Source: Helicobacter sp. 13S00401-1 (GTDB lineage Bacteria; Campylobacterota; Campylobacteria; Campylobacterales; Helicobacteraceae). From it: a DNA stretch of 64,000 nt. A program made the position numbers and the translations under genes. The notes under the pieces are model-generated. The model did no database searches. It was given only the letters and a program-made list of their open reading frames with translations, and was not told the origin of the DNA. Positions 53,664 to 63,119 of this stretch are shown here, in pieces. The stretch lies in contig NZ_MLAR01000004.1 in assembly GCF_002272925.1 (NCBI RefSeq), forward strand, positions 93,969 to 157,968, in the 5' to 3' direction. How positions within the stretch are numbered: position 1 is the stretch's first letter; each line of letters begins with the position of its first letter.

Positions 53664-53998
53664 TGATATGATCCTCCAAAAGATAAATTTTCGTAAAGAT
53701 TTATTTTTTCATTATGTATAGCTAACGCATCAATACAAAAGTTATTATCAAGCTCTTTATCTTGTAAGTACAATAAAGCTGACTTAATAACTCTAGACAT
53801 TTTCGCCTTAGAAAATTTTCTATAAGGATCACTTTTGCTATACTTCACTTCAATGAAGTGCAAAACATCATCCTTCATAGCTATTATATCTATCTCACCA
53901 TATCTTGTATAGTAATTAGATTCTATGATTTTGAAGCCTTTACCTTCTAAAAACGCCCTGCCAACGGCTTCAAAGTGAAGTCCTAGCTTAAAACTCAT
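53660..53998 (-). CDS. YraN family (UPF0102) putative endonuclease-fold protein
   Basis: A 112-residue protein with the family core: GLHFEAVGRAFLEGKGFKIIESNYYTRYGEIDIIA and FIEVKYSKSD (long string split by eye). The E-x-D ... E-x-K arrangement is a restriction-endonuclease-like fold. YraN proteins sit near rnhB and DNA-processing genes in many bacteria; here it lies 2 nt after lnt and overlaps the next gene. The biochemical role is unknown. Confidence 0.88.
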   Translation of the reverse strand: MSFKLGLHFEAVGRAFLEGKGFKIIESNYYTRYGEIDIIAMKDDVLHFIEVKYSKSDPYRKFSKAKMSRVIKSALLYLQDKELDNNFCIDALAIHNEKINLYENLSFGGSYH

Positions 53999-54000
53999 GC

Positions 54001-55467
54001 TTATTTTTTACTCACATCCAGTCCCATATTGGGGGTTATTGTAAAGGCAGGACTGTAATTGGTTGCGTGAAAATTTACTAAGTTATATCTTCTGGCGTAG
54101 TATTTCATTATCATTTTTTGAAAATATGGCTCTAAAGAGGGCATAAACCATGCATTATTGCTAGTTGTAATCATATATTTGCCCACTTTTTTATAACTTT
54201 TTCCACTTGTAGCTTCATAGCATATGGCATTATTAAAGCTTAAGCCATTAATCTTAAAGCTTTTAAACTCACTTCCAGCACTAAAAGAACTCATACCTAA
54301 ATGCTTATAAAGTGGCTTTAATATAAACTCTAAAGGAAGAGATTCACCAAAAGGCACTAACTCAACTTTATCTATATAGCTTTCATGTCCTCTATTAAAA
54401 ATAAAAGTGGTGTTATATACATTTTTGCCCTCAGACCTTAAAGCCCCAGTTACTATAGCTATGTTATGACTTAGGTTTTTAAGAGTTTGTTCAAGCAAGG
54501 AATTATTAAGTATAAAGGGAAAAGCACTTTCTGGAAGTATGATAAGGTCTTTTTTGGAATCTATTGCTTCTTGTATCTGCTTTAGATTCTCTTTAGCTAT
54601 GGCTGGGAAGTTGTTTGGGTTATCTTTATAGGCTTGATTTAGATGAAGATTAGCTACTTTTATATCAAGGTCTGGGAACTTAAAGCTAGGGTTAGTAAAC
54701 TGCATGCTATAAAGGATTAAGACCATGCTTATAACGCTTGATAACCAGTCTTTGTTTTTTAAAAGTATCACAGCTACGCTTAGTACTATCATAGAGATGA
54801 TGGCTGGTTTAAAAAATGTATAAGCACTAAAGAAGTTTACATCTAGCCAGTTAAAGCCTAGTGGGTGGATAAGTCCTAGTATGAGTAGGGCTACTATCCT
54901 AATGATAGGGTTTTGGAACCAAAGTAAGAAGTAAAAAAGCACGCCTACATATATACCTATAGCTATGATAACTACTGGCATAAAATACTCTAACCCAAAG
55001 AATCTAAAACTTAAAGCTATCCAGTAAAGCCCAAGTACGCCAACAAAAAAGCCAAAAGAGATTCTATATTTTCTAGGTATAAGTAAAAACACCCCTAAGC
55101 TTACTAGATAAAGCATGCTTAATATCCACTCAAAGAAAGGGAAGTAGTCAAAGTAAGAGCGAAGATAAAAAGGTATAAGTAAGAAAAAGATGATAAGCAC
55201 TAAGATTCTATAATCTATCTTTTTCTTATAAAGACTATATATAATAAAGACTATAACTGCTATAACTCCTATAGCTATAAAAACTTCAAGATAGAGATGT
55301 TTTATATCTACTATCTCTAGCAAGGAAAAAACAGATAAAGGCAGCCAAAAGATAAAGGCAAAAACTAGCCCTATGACTAGGTTTACAAGTATGTTTATGC
55401 TTTTATACTTGCTTAGCTTTTTGTTATTTTTAGTATTTCTTTGTACGCTTACTTTGAAACTTGCCAT
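54001..55467 (-). CDS. lnt: Apolipoprotein N-acyltransferase
   Basis: Adds the third acyl chain to lipoproteins in the inner membrane, 488 residues. The N-terminal half has about seven membrane helices (25-260). The C-terminal nitrilase-like domain carries the triad E313 (LPESAFPF), K367 (DKVELVPFGE) and C416 (NAICYEATSG). The region between is divergent. It follows the two dynamin-like genes and precedes yraN by 2 nt. Confidence 0.93.
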   Translation of the reverse strand: MASFKVSVQRNTKNNKKLSKYKSINILVNLVIGLVFAFIFWLPLSVFSLLEIVDIKHLYLEVFIAIGVIAVIVFIIYSLYKKKIDYRILVLIIFFLLIPFYLRSYFDYFPFFEWILSMLYLVSLGVFLLIPRKYRISFGFFVGVLGLYWIALSFRFFGLEYFMPVVIIAIGIYVGVLFYFLLWFQNPIIRIVALLILGLIHPLGFNWLDVNFFSAYTFFKPAIISMIVLSVAVILLKNKDWLSSVISMVLILYSMQFTNPSFKFPDLDIKVANLHLNQAYKDNPNNFPAIAKENLKQIQEAIDSKKDLIILPESAFPFILNNSLLEQTLKNLSHNIAIVTGALRSEGKNVYNTTFIFNRGHESYIDKVELVPFGESLPLEFILKPLYKHLGMSSFSAGSEFKSFKINGLSFNNAICYEATSGKSYKKVGKYMITTSNNAWFMPSLEPYFQKMIMKYYARRYNLVNFHATNYSPAFTITPNMGLDVSKK

Positions 55468-55513
55468 TTTAAAATCTTTACTTTTAGTTTTTATATAAGC
55501 TAGCTTTATGTTT

Positions 55514-57541
55514 TTAGCTTTGGGCTAGTTTGCTTTCTAACTTGCTATCTACTTTTATAGAACAACTTAGAATCTTAAGGGCTTCTTTTGTGCCTTTTCT
55601 AAGAGAGTTTACTTCTAAGATCTGTTTATGTATCTTAGTTTTATTGCTTTCTTGTTCATCTTTTAACATGGTCTCTAACATATGTGAATGCATGTTCTTA
55701 GATGGGATTTTATCGAGTATCTCTTTTAAGTCTGCTGGGATTAGCGTTTTTAGTATGTTATAGATATATTCTATGTCTATATTTAGCATATCTACTTTTT
55801 TACCTTCTCTAACTTGAGTTTTTAGAGCCTTAAGTCTTTCTTCTATGGTATAGATTGTATTTTGTACCATTAAAACTTGCGTTGCTTTTAACCATGACTT
55901 TACTTCAAGTAACCTTTGATAAGAGGCTGTGTTTAAGTCATCTAAGATTCTTTCATAGTTTTGAGTTAGGTTTTTATAAACACTTAAATTAAACTCTTGC
56001 AAGCTAAAAAAGCTATCCATACTTATAAAACTAGGTCTTTTTTGTAAGATTAAAAGGTGACCTTGTTTTATCCACTCATCTAGCCCATCTTGAAGAGGCA
56101 TAAGACTTTTTTGTACTGAATCATGAGACTCTAAACTTGCAGAATCTATCTTTGAAAGCACTAGCTTAAAGTTTCTTACAACTATGGAGCGCTCATCTGC
56201 TAGCTCATTTAAGATATCTTGCTTGTTTATGATGTAGGTTTCAAAAAGTTTGGTGTTAAATCTCGCAAAAAGTCCAGCATTATAGTTTTTTAGCCTTATA
56301 GTTGTTTTGCTTAGATTATCAACAACTGCTTTGGCTATGCTTTTTAGATAGCTTTCTATAGCTATAGAAATATCACTATAAAGAGTTATAGAAAACTGAC
56401 TTGAAAGATTTATATTATCTAGTATTAAAGTGTCACTTTCTTTTTTGTGCAAGATGTAGAGTTTTTGATAGTGGTTTTGTAAAAGTTTATAACTATCACT
56501 AATTAGCTTCATCTTATCATAGAGGGCTTTTAGAATCTTTTCTTCTTTGTTTAGCTTAGCGTTTTGTGAAAGCTTAGCTAAGCTTTCTTTTATATCTGTT
56601 AGTTTGTTTGTTTGGAAGTTTTGACTTAACTCTTTTTTTGACTCTTCTTTTAGTAGGTCTTTATTAGAATCTTTGTTAGATTCTAAAATTTGCAAGAGAT
56701 TATTTTTAGCTTCATCTAGTGCTTTGCTTATCTCTTCTAACTTATTGCACTCATCTCCCTTGCAGCCTTGATAGGTAGTGCAAAACTCAGCAAAGCTCTT
56801 TGTGACTTCTAGCCTTTTATCAAGTTTTAGCTCTTTAAAAAGTTCTAATAAACAAACTTCTAATACCTGCAAGCCTTTGAAATTTTTATTTATACTTGCT
56901 TTTTTTTGGGCTACCTTTTCTAAAAGCTCTTTTTCATCGTCTAGTTTTTTTGTAGTTAGTATGCAAAGGCTAGGCTTTTTTTTAACTAGCTTACTTAGTT
57001 CTAGGTTTTCTTTTAAGGCAGATTCCATACCCTGTAGCCATAGTAAAAGATCGCTATCTTTAGTATCTTTATCTATGCTATCACTAGTTTTTATTAACTC
57101 ATAGTCTTTTAAAAACTCATGCTCTAAAAACACCTCTATGTATTCAACACCATTAAGTTGGGCCTTGCTTACTTTGTAAGGATTTATGTGAACTTTTTTA
57201 TCTTTAAAGACAGCATAGACATTACTTGCTGTGTCATGCTTTATAACTATCTTTTTGTTTGCAAAAAGTGGGCTTATAGGAAGTAAAGCTTGGTTAGTAA
57301 GACAGCTTATAAATAAAAGCTTATCGCTAGGATTTTCCCCTATGATAGATATCTTTAAACACTCTTTACCTTGCTCTTTTAAAACTTTAAAGATATTTTT
57401 TAACTCTAAGGTTGGATGAAACTTTGGATTATTGATAATCTTTTCAACCCTTCTTATCTCTCCTGCAGTGCTGCTATCTTCTAGAAATAAGTCATGATAT
57501 AAACTATCATACTCTTTTATAAATTTCTGCAGTAAGGTCAT
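55514..57541 (-). CDS. Dynamin-like protein with degenerate P-loop
   Basis: A 675-residue protein, second of a tandem pair. After an N-terminal helix comes a GTPase-like core whose P-loop is spoiled: ISIIGENPSDKLL (from G68) has DKL where GK[S/T] is required. The G4-like site reads TTKKLDD. The remainder is long, Lys/Leu/Glu-rich, mainly alpha-helical (about 270-660), like the stalk of dynamin-family proteins. Campylobacter jejuni has a tandem dynamin-like pair (DLP1/DLP2) that works as a heterotypic membrane tether; gene order, size and fold fit that pair. Loss of GTP binding is my inference. It overlaps the next gene by 4 nt. Confidence 0.75.
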   Translation of the reverse strand: MTLLQKFIKEYDSLYHDLFLEDSSTAGEIRRVEKIINNPKFHPTLELKNIFKVLKEQGKECLKISIIGENPSDKLLFISCLTNQALLPISPLFANKKIVIKHDTASNVYAVFKDKKVHINPYKVSKAQLNGVEYIEVFLEHEFLKDYELIKTSDSIDKDTKDSDLLLWLQGMESALKENLELSKLVKKKPSLCILTTKKLDDEKELLEKVAQKKASINKNFKGLQVLEVCLLELFKELKLDKRLEVTKSFAEFCTTYQGCKGDECNKLEEISKALDEAKNNLLQILESNKDSNKDLLKEESKKELSQNFQTNKLTDIKESLAKLSQNAKLNKEEKILKALYDKMKLISDSYKLLQNHYQKLYILHKKESDTLILDNINLSSQFSITLYSDISIAIESYLKSIAKAVVDNLSKTTIRLKNYNAGLFARFNTKLFETYIINKQDILNELADERSIVVRNFKLVLSKIDSASLESHDSVQKSLMPLQDGLDEWIKQGHLLILQKRPSFISMDSFFSLQEFNLSVYKNLTQNYERILDDLNTASYQRLLEVKSWLKATQVLMVQNTIYTIEERLKALKTQVREGKKVDMLNIDIEYIYNILKTLIPADLKEILDKIPSKNMHSHMLETMLKDEQESNKTKIHKQILEVNSLRKGTKEALKILSCSIKVDSKLESKLAQS

Positions 57542-59802
57542 TTGTGCTCCAGATTTATCTCATTTAACTCTTTTGTAAAAGGCTTTAGTAAAGATTCTAA
57601 GCTAGTGTTTTCATCCTTTGAAGCGATACTTTCAAAAAACGCCACATAAGTTGCATTTAAAACACTAACTATAAATCTTGCTTCAGTGTTAAATCTATCT
57701 ATTTGCATAGCAAAAGATAGGTCCATATTTTTTTCTAGTATCAAAAAGTAGTACTCAAAGTACTCTCTAACTTTTTTAACTATCTCGCCATCTTTTAGTT
57801 CTTGCCATGGTATATTATCAGGTAGTAGCTCATCTAACCTAAAGGCAAATCTATCAGCGATGATGATACTTTTTGAAGTAGAGCTTTCATAGCTTATGAT
57901 GTTGTTTACTAACTCCTCTGCTAGGCTTAATATCTTTTTATGCACCCCTGTAAAAGCGTACTTAGATAAGGTTTTTAAAGCACTTTTAAACTCTCTAACA
58001 CTAGTGTTATTTAAAAAGTGATCTGTAAGGATGTCCATAAGTCCTTGCAGGCTTACTTTTATACCTTCTATACTAGAGTTTTTAAGTCTTGCAGTATTAA
58101 AAGTAGTTCCCCTTCTTTTTGAAAGAGTAAAGTTAAGCGAGGAGATAAACTGAGAGTAGAGGTTTTCTTTAAGATTTTTTAGTGAAGTATGAAAGTCTGA
58201 GTACCTTGAAGGAAGTGTATTAGTAGCACTAACTATCATCAAAGACATAGAATCTAAAAGCTTTTTAACTGCGCTAAGTTCCATTTCACTTGGTAAAGCA
58301 AGGCTTTTTTGGTTTTTTTCATAGTTTTTAAGTAGCTCTAAGATATGTTTTAAAAACTGCAATTCATAGTTGCTTATATCAGCATTAACTAGAGAGTTAA
58401 AAAGCTCACTTTCAAGCTTTAAGATTCCACTAGTGTTTATATCAAAGCCCTCTTTCATATCTATGTTTTTGCTTCTTAGCTCATGGGCTATGTTTATAGT
58501 TATAAAGTGAAATGATAGTTTTTTTAGGATTTTTGTCTTTTTAGTTTTAGGCACAAAAAGCTTAGAATCTATTAGCTCTCTAAAATTATCAAGCTTAAGC
58601 TTCATACTTTGAGAGCTTAAGTTTGCTTTATCTATCTTAGTAAAGACTATAAAAACTTGCCTCACACTTGTTCTTTGAACTATGTCTAAGACGTATTTTA
58701 CATCTTGCATGTTTTCTTCTAAGGAGTTTATTAGATAGATGATAACTTCAGAGTTTTCTATGTAACTATCAGCTTGCAAATGTCTTAAAGTGTTAGTTGG
58801 CAAGGAAGGAAGCATGTTAATGCTAGCTATTTTTAAAAAAGGATGCTCACTATAAATGCTTATAGAATCTAAAACGCTTATCCTGCCATCCTTGCTATTT
58901 ACTAACTCTTCTAGCGTTTGGAGTGGTATAGACTGGGTGGTGCCATCTTTATTAGTATCAAACTTTTTTAGTTTGCTTACATAGTCTTTATTAGGTGAAA
59001 GACTTAAGATATCAATTTGCTCTTTTAAAAGATACTTTATGTTTATATCTTTCTTGCCACTTTTATAAAGTATAGGCACTACTGGGTTTATATGAGTTTT
59101 TATGTAGTCAAAAAGAAGTAAGGGCATAAGAGAAGACTTGCCACTATCTTTGCGCCCTAAAATGCTAACTTGTTGCAAGCACTCACAAGCACTAAACGCT
59201 ATATCCTTACTAAAAGGAAGCTTACTTAGTATAACTTTTAATCTTTTCATATTTGCTAGCAAGTTATCATAACTACTAGCTTCATAGTTAAAGCCACTTA
59301 GACTTAGGCTTTTAGTCTCACTAACTTTTGTCTTAATCTTTTTAGTTTTATAAGCATCAAATACAGCAATGATGCATCTTTCATCATGAAAGGTTATAAG
59401 GCCTTTTTTTCTTAAAAGTTTTATTTCACTAAGCACTGCTTTTAAGTCTTTTTGCTCTATGTAGTGAAGTAAGCTAGCTTGGAGGATCTGTAAAAAGATA
59501 AGGCTTAGATTCCCTAATGTATTAAAGCTAGAATCTACTTTTAAGCAAAGATTATTAAAAACACTTAGCTTAGTAAAGATTTCAAAGTTTTGTTGGTTAC
59601 ATGCTAGAAAGAGAGTGCAGATATCTATCTTGTCTTTATCTTTTAAGAGGTTATCTATAACTTCTTTTGGAAAAAGAAAGATGATGTGTACATTTATATA
59701 GAAAAGATCACAAAAGATGCTAGTAGGCTCATTCATAGATTCTAAAGGTATAAGCTTTATCTTCTTGCTTAAGGCTACTTGCTGGCTTTTGTGTTTTTGC
59801 AT
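57538..59802 (-). CDS. Dynamin-like GTPase, intact P-loop
   Basis: A 754-residue partner of the preceding gene product, translated first. A long N-terminal region (1-200) of unknown type is followed by P-loop GRKDSGKSS (216-224), IIYLINSLEE, then the G4 motif TKID (388-391). The usual DxPG switch-II motif is not evident (INMLPSLPTN stands there). The C-terminal 330 residues are helical and probably form the stalk and membrane-binding tip. No membrane segment is seen. I infer a membrane-remodelling or tethering GTPase of the C. jejuni DLP type. It follows the MFS transporter by 7 nt. Confidence 0.78.
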   Translation of the reverse strand: MQKHKSQQVALSKKIKLIPLESMNEPTSIFCDLFYINVHIIFLFPKEVIDNLLKDKDKIDICTLFLACNQQNFEIFTKLSVFNNLCLKVDSSFNTLGNLSLIFLQILQASLLHYIEQKDLKAVLSEIKLLRKKGLITFHDERCIIAVFDAYKTKKIKTKVSETKSLSLSGFNYEASSYDNLLANMKRLKVILSKLPFSKDIAFSACECLQQVSILGRKDSGKSSLMPLLLFDYIKTHINPVVPILYKSGKKDINIKYLLKEQIDILSLSPNKDYVSKLKKFDTNKDGTTQSIPLQTLEELVNSKDGRISVLDSISIYSEHPFLKIASINMLPSLPTNTLRHLQADSYIENSEVIIYLINSLEENMQDVKYVLDIVQRTSVRQVFIVFTKIDKANLSSQSMKLKLDNFRELIDSKLFVPKTKKTKILKKLSFHFITINIAHELRSKNIDMKEGFDINTSGILKLESELFNSLVNADISNYELQFLKHILELLKNYEKNQKSLALPSEMELSAVKKLLDSMSLMIVSATNTLPSRYSDFHTSLKNLKENLYSQFISSLNFTLSKRRGTTFNTARLKNSSIEGIKVSLQGLMDILTDHFLNNTSVREFKSALKTLSKYAFTGVHKKILSLAEELVNNIISYESSTSKSIIIADRFAFRLDELLPDNIPWQELKDGEIVKKVREYFEYYFLILEKNMDLSFAMQIDRFNTEARFIVSVLNATYVAFFESIASKDENTSLESLLKPFTKELNEINLEHK

Positions 59803-59809
59803 ATTTTTC

Positions 59810-60952
59810 CTAGCGGTACATCTTTATTCTAAAGGCAAAGGATATCAGATTTAGCGCTAATAGTATAAAGAAAAGTATACTGACTGCTCCAAAAGAGTAA
59901 CTTTCATAGATAAAAGTTGGGATGATGGAGCCTATAAAACCACCTGTATAGTAAAAAGTTAGATAAAGACCATTTACAACAGCCCTTTTATTACTTCCTA
60001 AAGTGTTGATAGTTGAGCTTAGCACTGAGTGTATGATAAAACCACCTATACAAACTAGTACCATGGCTGCTATTAGGTTATAGAAGTTTGAGTTAAACAT
60101 CATAGCTACAGATATTATCATGATCACAAAACCAAACATTACAGCTTTAGCGCGCCCTCTAAATAGCCTAACGATATTACTTGAGTAAAAGCTAACTATC
60201 ATACCAACTACGTAACCTAGATAGAGTAAAGATATCTGAGCTTGGGTTACTTTGCTAGGGCCATGTTCTGCGACAAAAGGTATTAAAGTTAGAGTTCCTT
60301 GGAAGACAAAAAACATCCCAAAAGTTCCTATTAGTATCCACATGTACCTCATATCAGCTAAGAATGGAAGCACTTCTTTAGGTTTGATTTTAGGACCTTG
60401 ACTTTTAAAGCTAGGAAGTTTAAAAGATAAGATAAGGCCTATTATTAAAAGCACGCCTAGTATTAAGAAAGCTATCTCCCAATTCCATATATCTGTAAAG
60501 ACACTGCTTAATATCCTACCTATCAAACCACCAGCTATGGTAGAAGTGACATAGATTCCTACATTCTTACCCATATCTTTTTCACTAGCTTCTAGTCTAG
60601 TAAGCATGGCAAGTAGTGAAGTTTGTATGGCAGGAAAAAATAAAGCTTGGATAAATCTAAAAACTACAAATACATAGTAGTTGGTTAGAAAAATTTGAAC
60701 TATTTGTATGATGATAACTATAGAGAGTGAAAATATTAATACCGTTTTAGCGTTTGCATTTTCTAATATATAGCCATAAATTATAGGGGCAAATGCCATA
60801 GGCAAAAGAGTTGTTCCAACTATGATTGAAGCTTGATAAGAGCTTATATGCAAACTAGTCATCAAAGCGCCCTGGATGGGCTGGGGCGCATAAATTAAAG
60901 CAATAGTAGTGATGGCTAAATACATGATTGAATATTTCATATAAGAGTTCAC
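59810..60952 (-). CDS. MFS transporter (YnfM-like exporter family)
   Basis: A 380-residue protein with about 12 membrane helices and the major facilitator plan: first half with SYQASIIVGTTLLPMAFAPIIYG, VFVVFRFIQALFFPAIQTS and GKNVGIYVTSTIAGGLIGRI; a central loop (FKSQGPKIKPKEVL); then the second half ending NLISFAFRIKMYR. It resembles the inner-membrane YnfM-type drug or metabolite exporters. The substrate is unknown. First gene of the long minus-strand run. Confidence 0.87.
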   Translation of the reverse strand: MNSYMKYSIMYLAITTIALIYAPQPIQGALMTSLHISSYQASIIVGTTLLPMAFAPIIYGYILENANAKTVLIFSLSIVIIIQIVQIFLTNYYVFVVFRFIQALFFPAIQTSLLAMLTRLEASEKDMGKNVGIYVTSTIAGGLIGRILSSVFTDIWNWEIAFLILGVLLIIGLILSFKLPSFKSQGPKIKPKEVLPFLADMRYMWILIGTFGMFFVFQGTLTLIPFVAEHGPSKVTQAQISLLYLGYVVGMIVSFYSSNIVRLFRGRAKAVMFGFVIMIISVAMMFNSNFYNLIAAMVLVCIGGFIIHSVLSSTINTLGSNKRAVVNGLYLTFYYTGGFIGSIIPTFIYESYSFGAVSILFFILLALNLISFAFRIKMYR

Positions 60953-61132
60953 TAATTGTCCTTTATATAAAGTTGTTGTTTAAGGCAAATAAGGCAAAGT
61001 TTGTAAAAAATGTAAGTTTAGTTAAAAAATGAAAGTTTAGTACAATTTTGCAAAAACTAAAAAAGCTAATTAGAATTACCAAACAAAAATATTTATTAAG
61101 CTCATGTTGGCCATTTGTCAAAAAGGATTATT

Positions 61133-61705
61133 TTGAATTTGTTTGAGTGCGGTATAGATGAAGCAGGGAGAGGGTGTATTGCCGGGAGTATGTTTGTAGT
61201 TGGTGTAGTTGGAGATTTTAAAACTTTAGAATCTTTAGGTGTAAGAGATTCTAAGGCTTTAAGTTCAAAAAGAAGAAATGCCTTAGCCTTAAAGCTTTTA
61301 GATTCTCAAGAAGTCTTTTACTACGTCTATAAGGCTAGTGCTACTGATATAGATACTAAAGGGCTTAGTGCTTGTTTAAAAGAGGCATTAGGTGAGATAA
61401 AAGTTTACTTTAGCCTAACTATTGATATTAAGACTTTTGTGTTTGATGGGAATTGTAATTATGGAGTAGAGGGGATAAAAACTCTAGTAAAAGGAGATAG
61501 TTTACATCCTTGTATAAAGGCTGCTTCCATACTTGCTAAGTACTATAAAGATGAAGAAAGTAAGTTTTTAGATAGGTGCTACCCACGCTATAAGCTAGCT
61601 AAGAATAAAGGCTATGTGACAAAAGAGCATGTTATGTTAATAAAAACTTATGGTCTAACAAAGGCGCATAGAACAAGTTATAAGATTAAAAGTTTGGAAG
61701 AGTAG
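61133..61705 (+). CDS. rnhB: Ribonuclease HII
   Basis: Cuts RNA in RNA/DNA hybrids and at single misincorporated ribonucleotides, 190 residues. I start it at TTG 61133 (MNLFECGIDEAGRGCIAG) because AAGGAT lies 5 nt upstream. An earlier TTG at 61115 is possible but lies before that site. The catalytic DEAGRG, VRDSKAL, FDGNCN, LVKGDSLHPCIKAASILAK and GYVTKEH are present. The gene ends in TAG running into a G6 stretch. It diverges from the MFS gene. Confidence 0.93.
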   Translation: MNLFECGIDEAGRGCIAGSMFVVGVVGDFKTLESLGVRDSKALSSKRRNALALKLLDSQEVFYYVYKASATDIDTKGLSACLKEALGEIKVYFSLTIDIKTFVFDGNCNYGVEGIKTLVKGDSLHPCIKAASILAKYYKDEESKFLDRCYPRYKLAKNKGYVTKEHVMLIKTYGLTKAHRTSYKIKSLEE

Positions 61706-61762
61706 GGGGGAGAGAAAAAATTAAAAGTAGTTAATTAAAGGTTGGTTTTTTTACGTTTGTGA

Positions 61763-61768
61763 TAGAAT
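61763..61768 (+). promoter_or_regulatory. Candidate -10 box (TAGAAT) of the Hof-like gene
   Basis: TAGAAT followed by TTTCC lies 44 nt before the ATG at 61812, with a T7 run 10 nt upstream. The 11-nt string TAGAATTTTCC is the same as at the adhesin-like gene promoter (minus strand, 1554-1544). Confidence 0.45.
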
Positions 61769-61811
61769 TTTCCTTACTATTAATAACTTTTCTACATAAG
61801 GAACATTACAC

Positions 61812-63050
61812 ATGACAAGATATTTAAAAAAAGGCTTACTGCTAGGTGCTGTTGGGCTAAGCACGCTGGGTTTTCTTGGTGCAAAAGAAGGCCCACTTAT
61901 AACTATGAAAAACGAAGGCCATCTAGCAGCCTTTTTAAACACTAACTTTAATCCTACTTTTTTAGGCTTGAATGCACAACTTAGAACAGTTTTTGGTATA
62001 GGCGATCATTGGCATGTTGGTATTGGTGCTATAGGTGGGTGGAGTATAATCCCTTACAGTTCAGTTCTAGGCTCTGGTGGACAGTATCTTGATAGAGGTG
62101 ATGTATCAGATGCTTATGTTCAATACACTGCTAATGGCTTAAATATAGCAGCAGGTAGATACTATCTTAATAAAGTTGGCTTAAAAGCGACTGATTTTAT
62201 AAATGGTCCTATACAAGGTGTGTCAGTTAACTATAACACTAGATATATGAACTACTACTTCCACTATATAAACTCTTTTTTAAATACAGGCTATTTACCA
62301 GGTAGGATAGGATCAAACCTTAGCTACATAGGTGGATACAACCCAACTACAAAACAAACTTTAGTAGGTGGAGAGATCTTTAACTTTGGTGTAGACTTTG
62401 CAAGAACGTGGAATAAGCTTACTTTTTATATAAGCCCATGGGTTTTATTTAACACAAGCAACCCTTATTCAAGCGTATCTGGCTACTTTAAACCTATAGC
62501 GCAAGTTGGAGCTAAGGTTAAGTTTGGTGTTCAGTTTACTCCTATATTTGATTCAAGCATTATCTTTAATGGAGGCTTCCAGTACTCAAACTTTACAGAT
62601 ACAACTTTAGCTGATAACTTTGCTGGTCTTTTAACTTTAGAATCTTTTAACACCTATAAATCAGGTGCTTGGAAATATAACTTTGGTCTTGGGATCTTTA
62701 GTGTAGTTGGCTCTCCAGTTGGAGGTAACCGCTTTTATACTATAAGTGATAACACAAGATTTTATGGGCGCTATCTAAATGGCGGTATAGGAGCTGCAAG
62801 CTACTTTGCTGGCGGTAGTGTTATAGGTTATGCTTTTGGTGGACTTGACTATAAGCGTTTAAGCTTAGATTTAGTAGCAGGTGGTGGAACTTATAATGAA
62901 GTAAGTGCAGTTGGAGCTTATAAGGTTTATGTAAGATATGTCAATAAAAAAGAATATCTAGGATTCCAAGTTGGTCTTGGCTACTCTTTTGTTAATCAAC
63001 AAGGTGCAAGCTCAAATGCTTTAATGGCCTTTGGTAAGCTTTACTACTAG
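61812..63050 (+). CDS. Helicobacter outer-membrane protein (Hof-like barrel)
   Basis: A 412-residue protein with signal peptide MTRYLKKGLLLGAVGLSTLG, cleaved near FLGA|KEG. The rest is a many-stranded beta-barrel: alternating Gly/aromatic strands throughout (VSDAYVQYTANGLNIAAGRYY, WKYNFGLGIFSVVG, YLGFQVGLGYSFV) ending in a C-terminal GKLYY, the outer-membrane insertion signal. The N-terminal GRYYLNK...NGPIQG motif recalls porins of the Hof family and OprD-like channels. The substrate is unknown. AAGGAA precedes the ATG. Confidence 0.8.
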   Translation: MTRYLKKGLLLGAVGLSTLGFLGAKEGPLITMKNEGHLAAFLNTNFNPTFLGLNAQLRTVFGIGDHWHVGIGAIGGWSIIPYSSVLGSGGQYLDRGDVSDAYVQYTANGLNIAAGRYYLNKVGLKATDFINGPIQGVSVNYNTRYMNYYFHYINSFLNTGYLPGRIGSNLSYIGGYNPTTKQTLVGGEIFNFGVDFARTWNKLTFYISPWVLFNTSNPYSSVSGYFKPIAQVGAKVKFGVQFTPIFDSSIIFNGGFQYSNFTDTTLADNFAGLLTLESFNTYKSGAWKYNFGLGIFSVVGSPVGGNRFYTISDNTRFYGRYLNGGIGAASYFAGGSVIGYAFGGLDYKRLSLDLVAGGGTYNEVSAVGAYKVYVRYVNKKEYLGFQVGLGYSFVNQQGASSNALMAFGKLYY

Positions 63051-63069
63051 TTTCTAACTTCTTTATACA

Positions 63070-63119
63070 CTAAGCATTTTAAAGATTCTATATTTATATA
63101 GAATCCATTCTATGCTTAG
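63070..63119 (+). terminator. Two-tier hairpin after the Hof-like gene
   Basis: The outer arms CTAAGCAT (63070-63077) and ATGCTTAG (63112-63119) pair perfectly over 8 bp. Inside, GATTCTATAT and ATATAGAATC (63084-63105) pair perfectly over 10 bp. A T-rich stretch follows. It begins 20 nt after the stop, so it is probably the terminator, and its inner arms are inverted copies of the AGATTCT word. Confidence 0.7.

Noticed and set aside
61703..61710. G6 run after rnhB as a phase-variable tract
   Set aside because: Six G is short and the run overlaps only the stop codon region, with no effect on a reading frame or a clear promoter.
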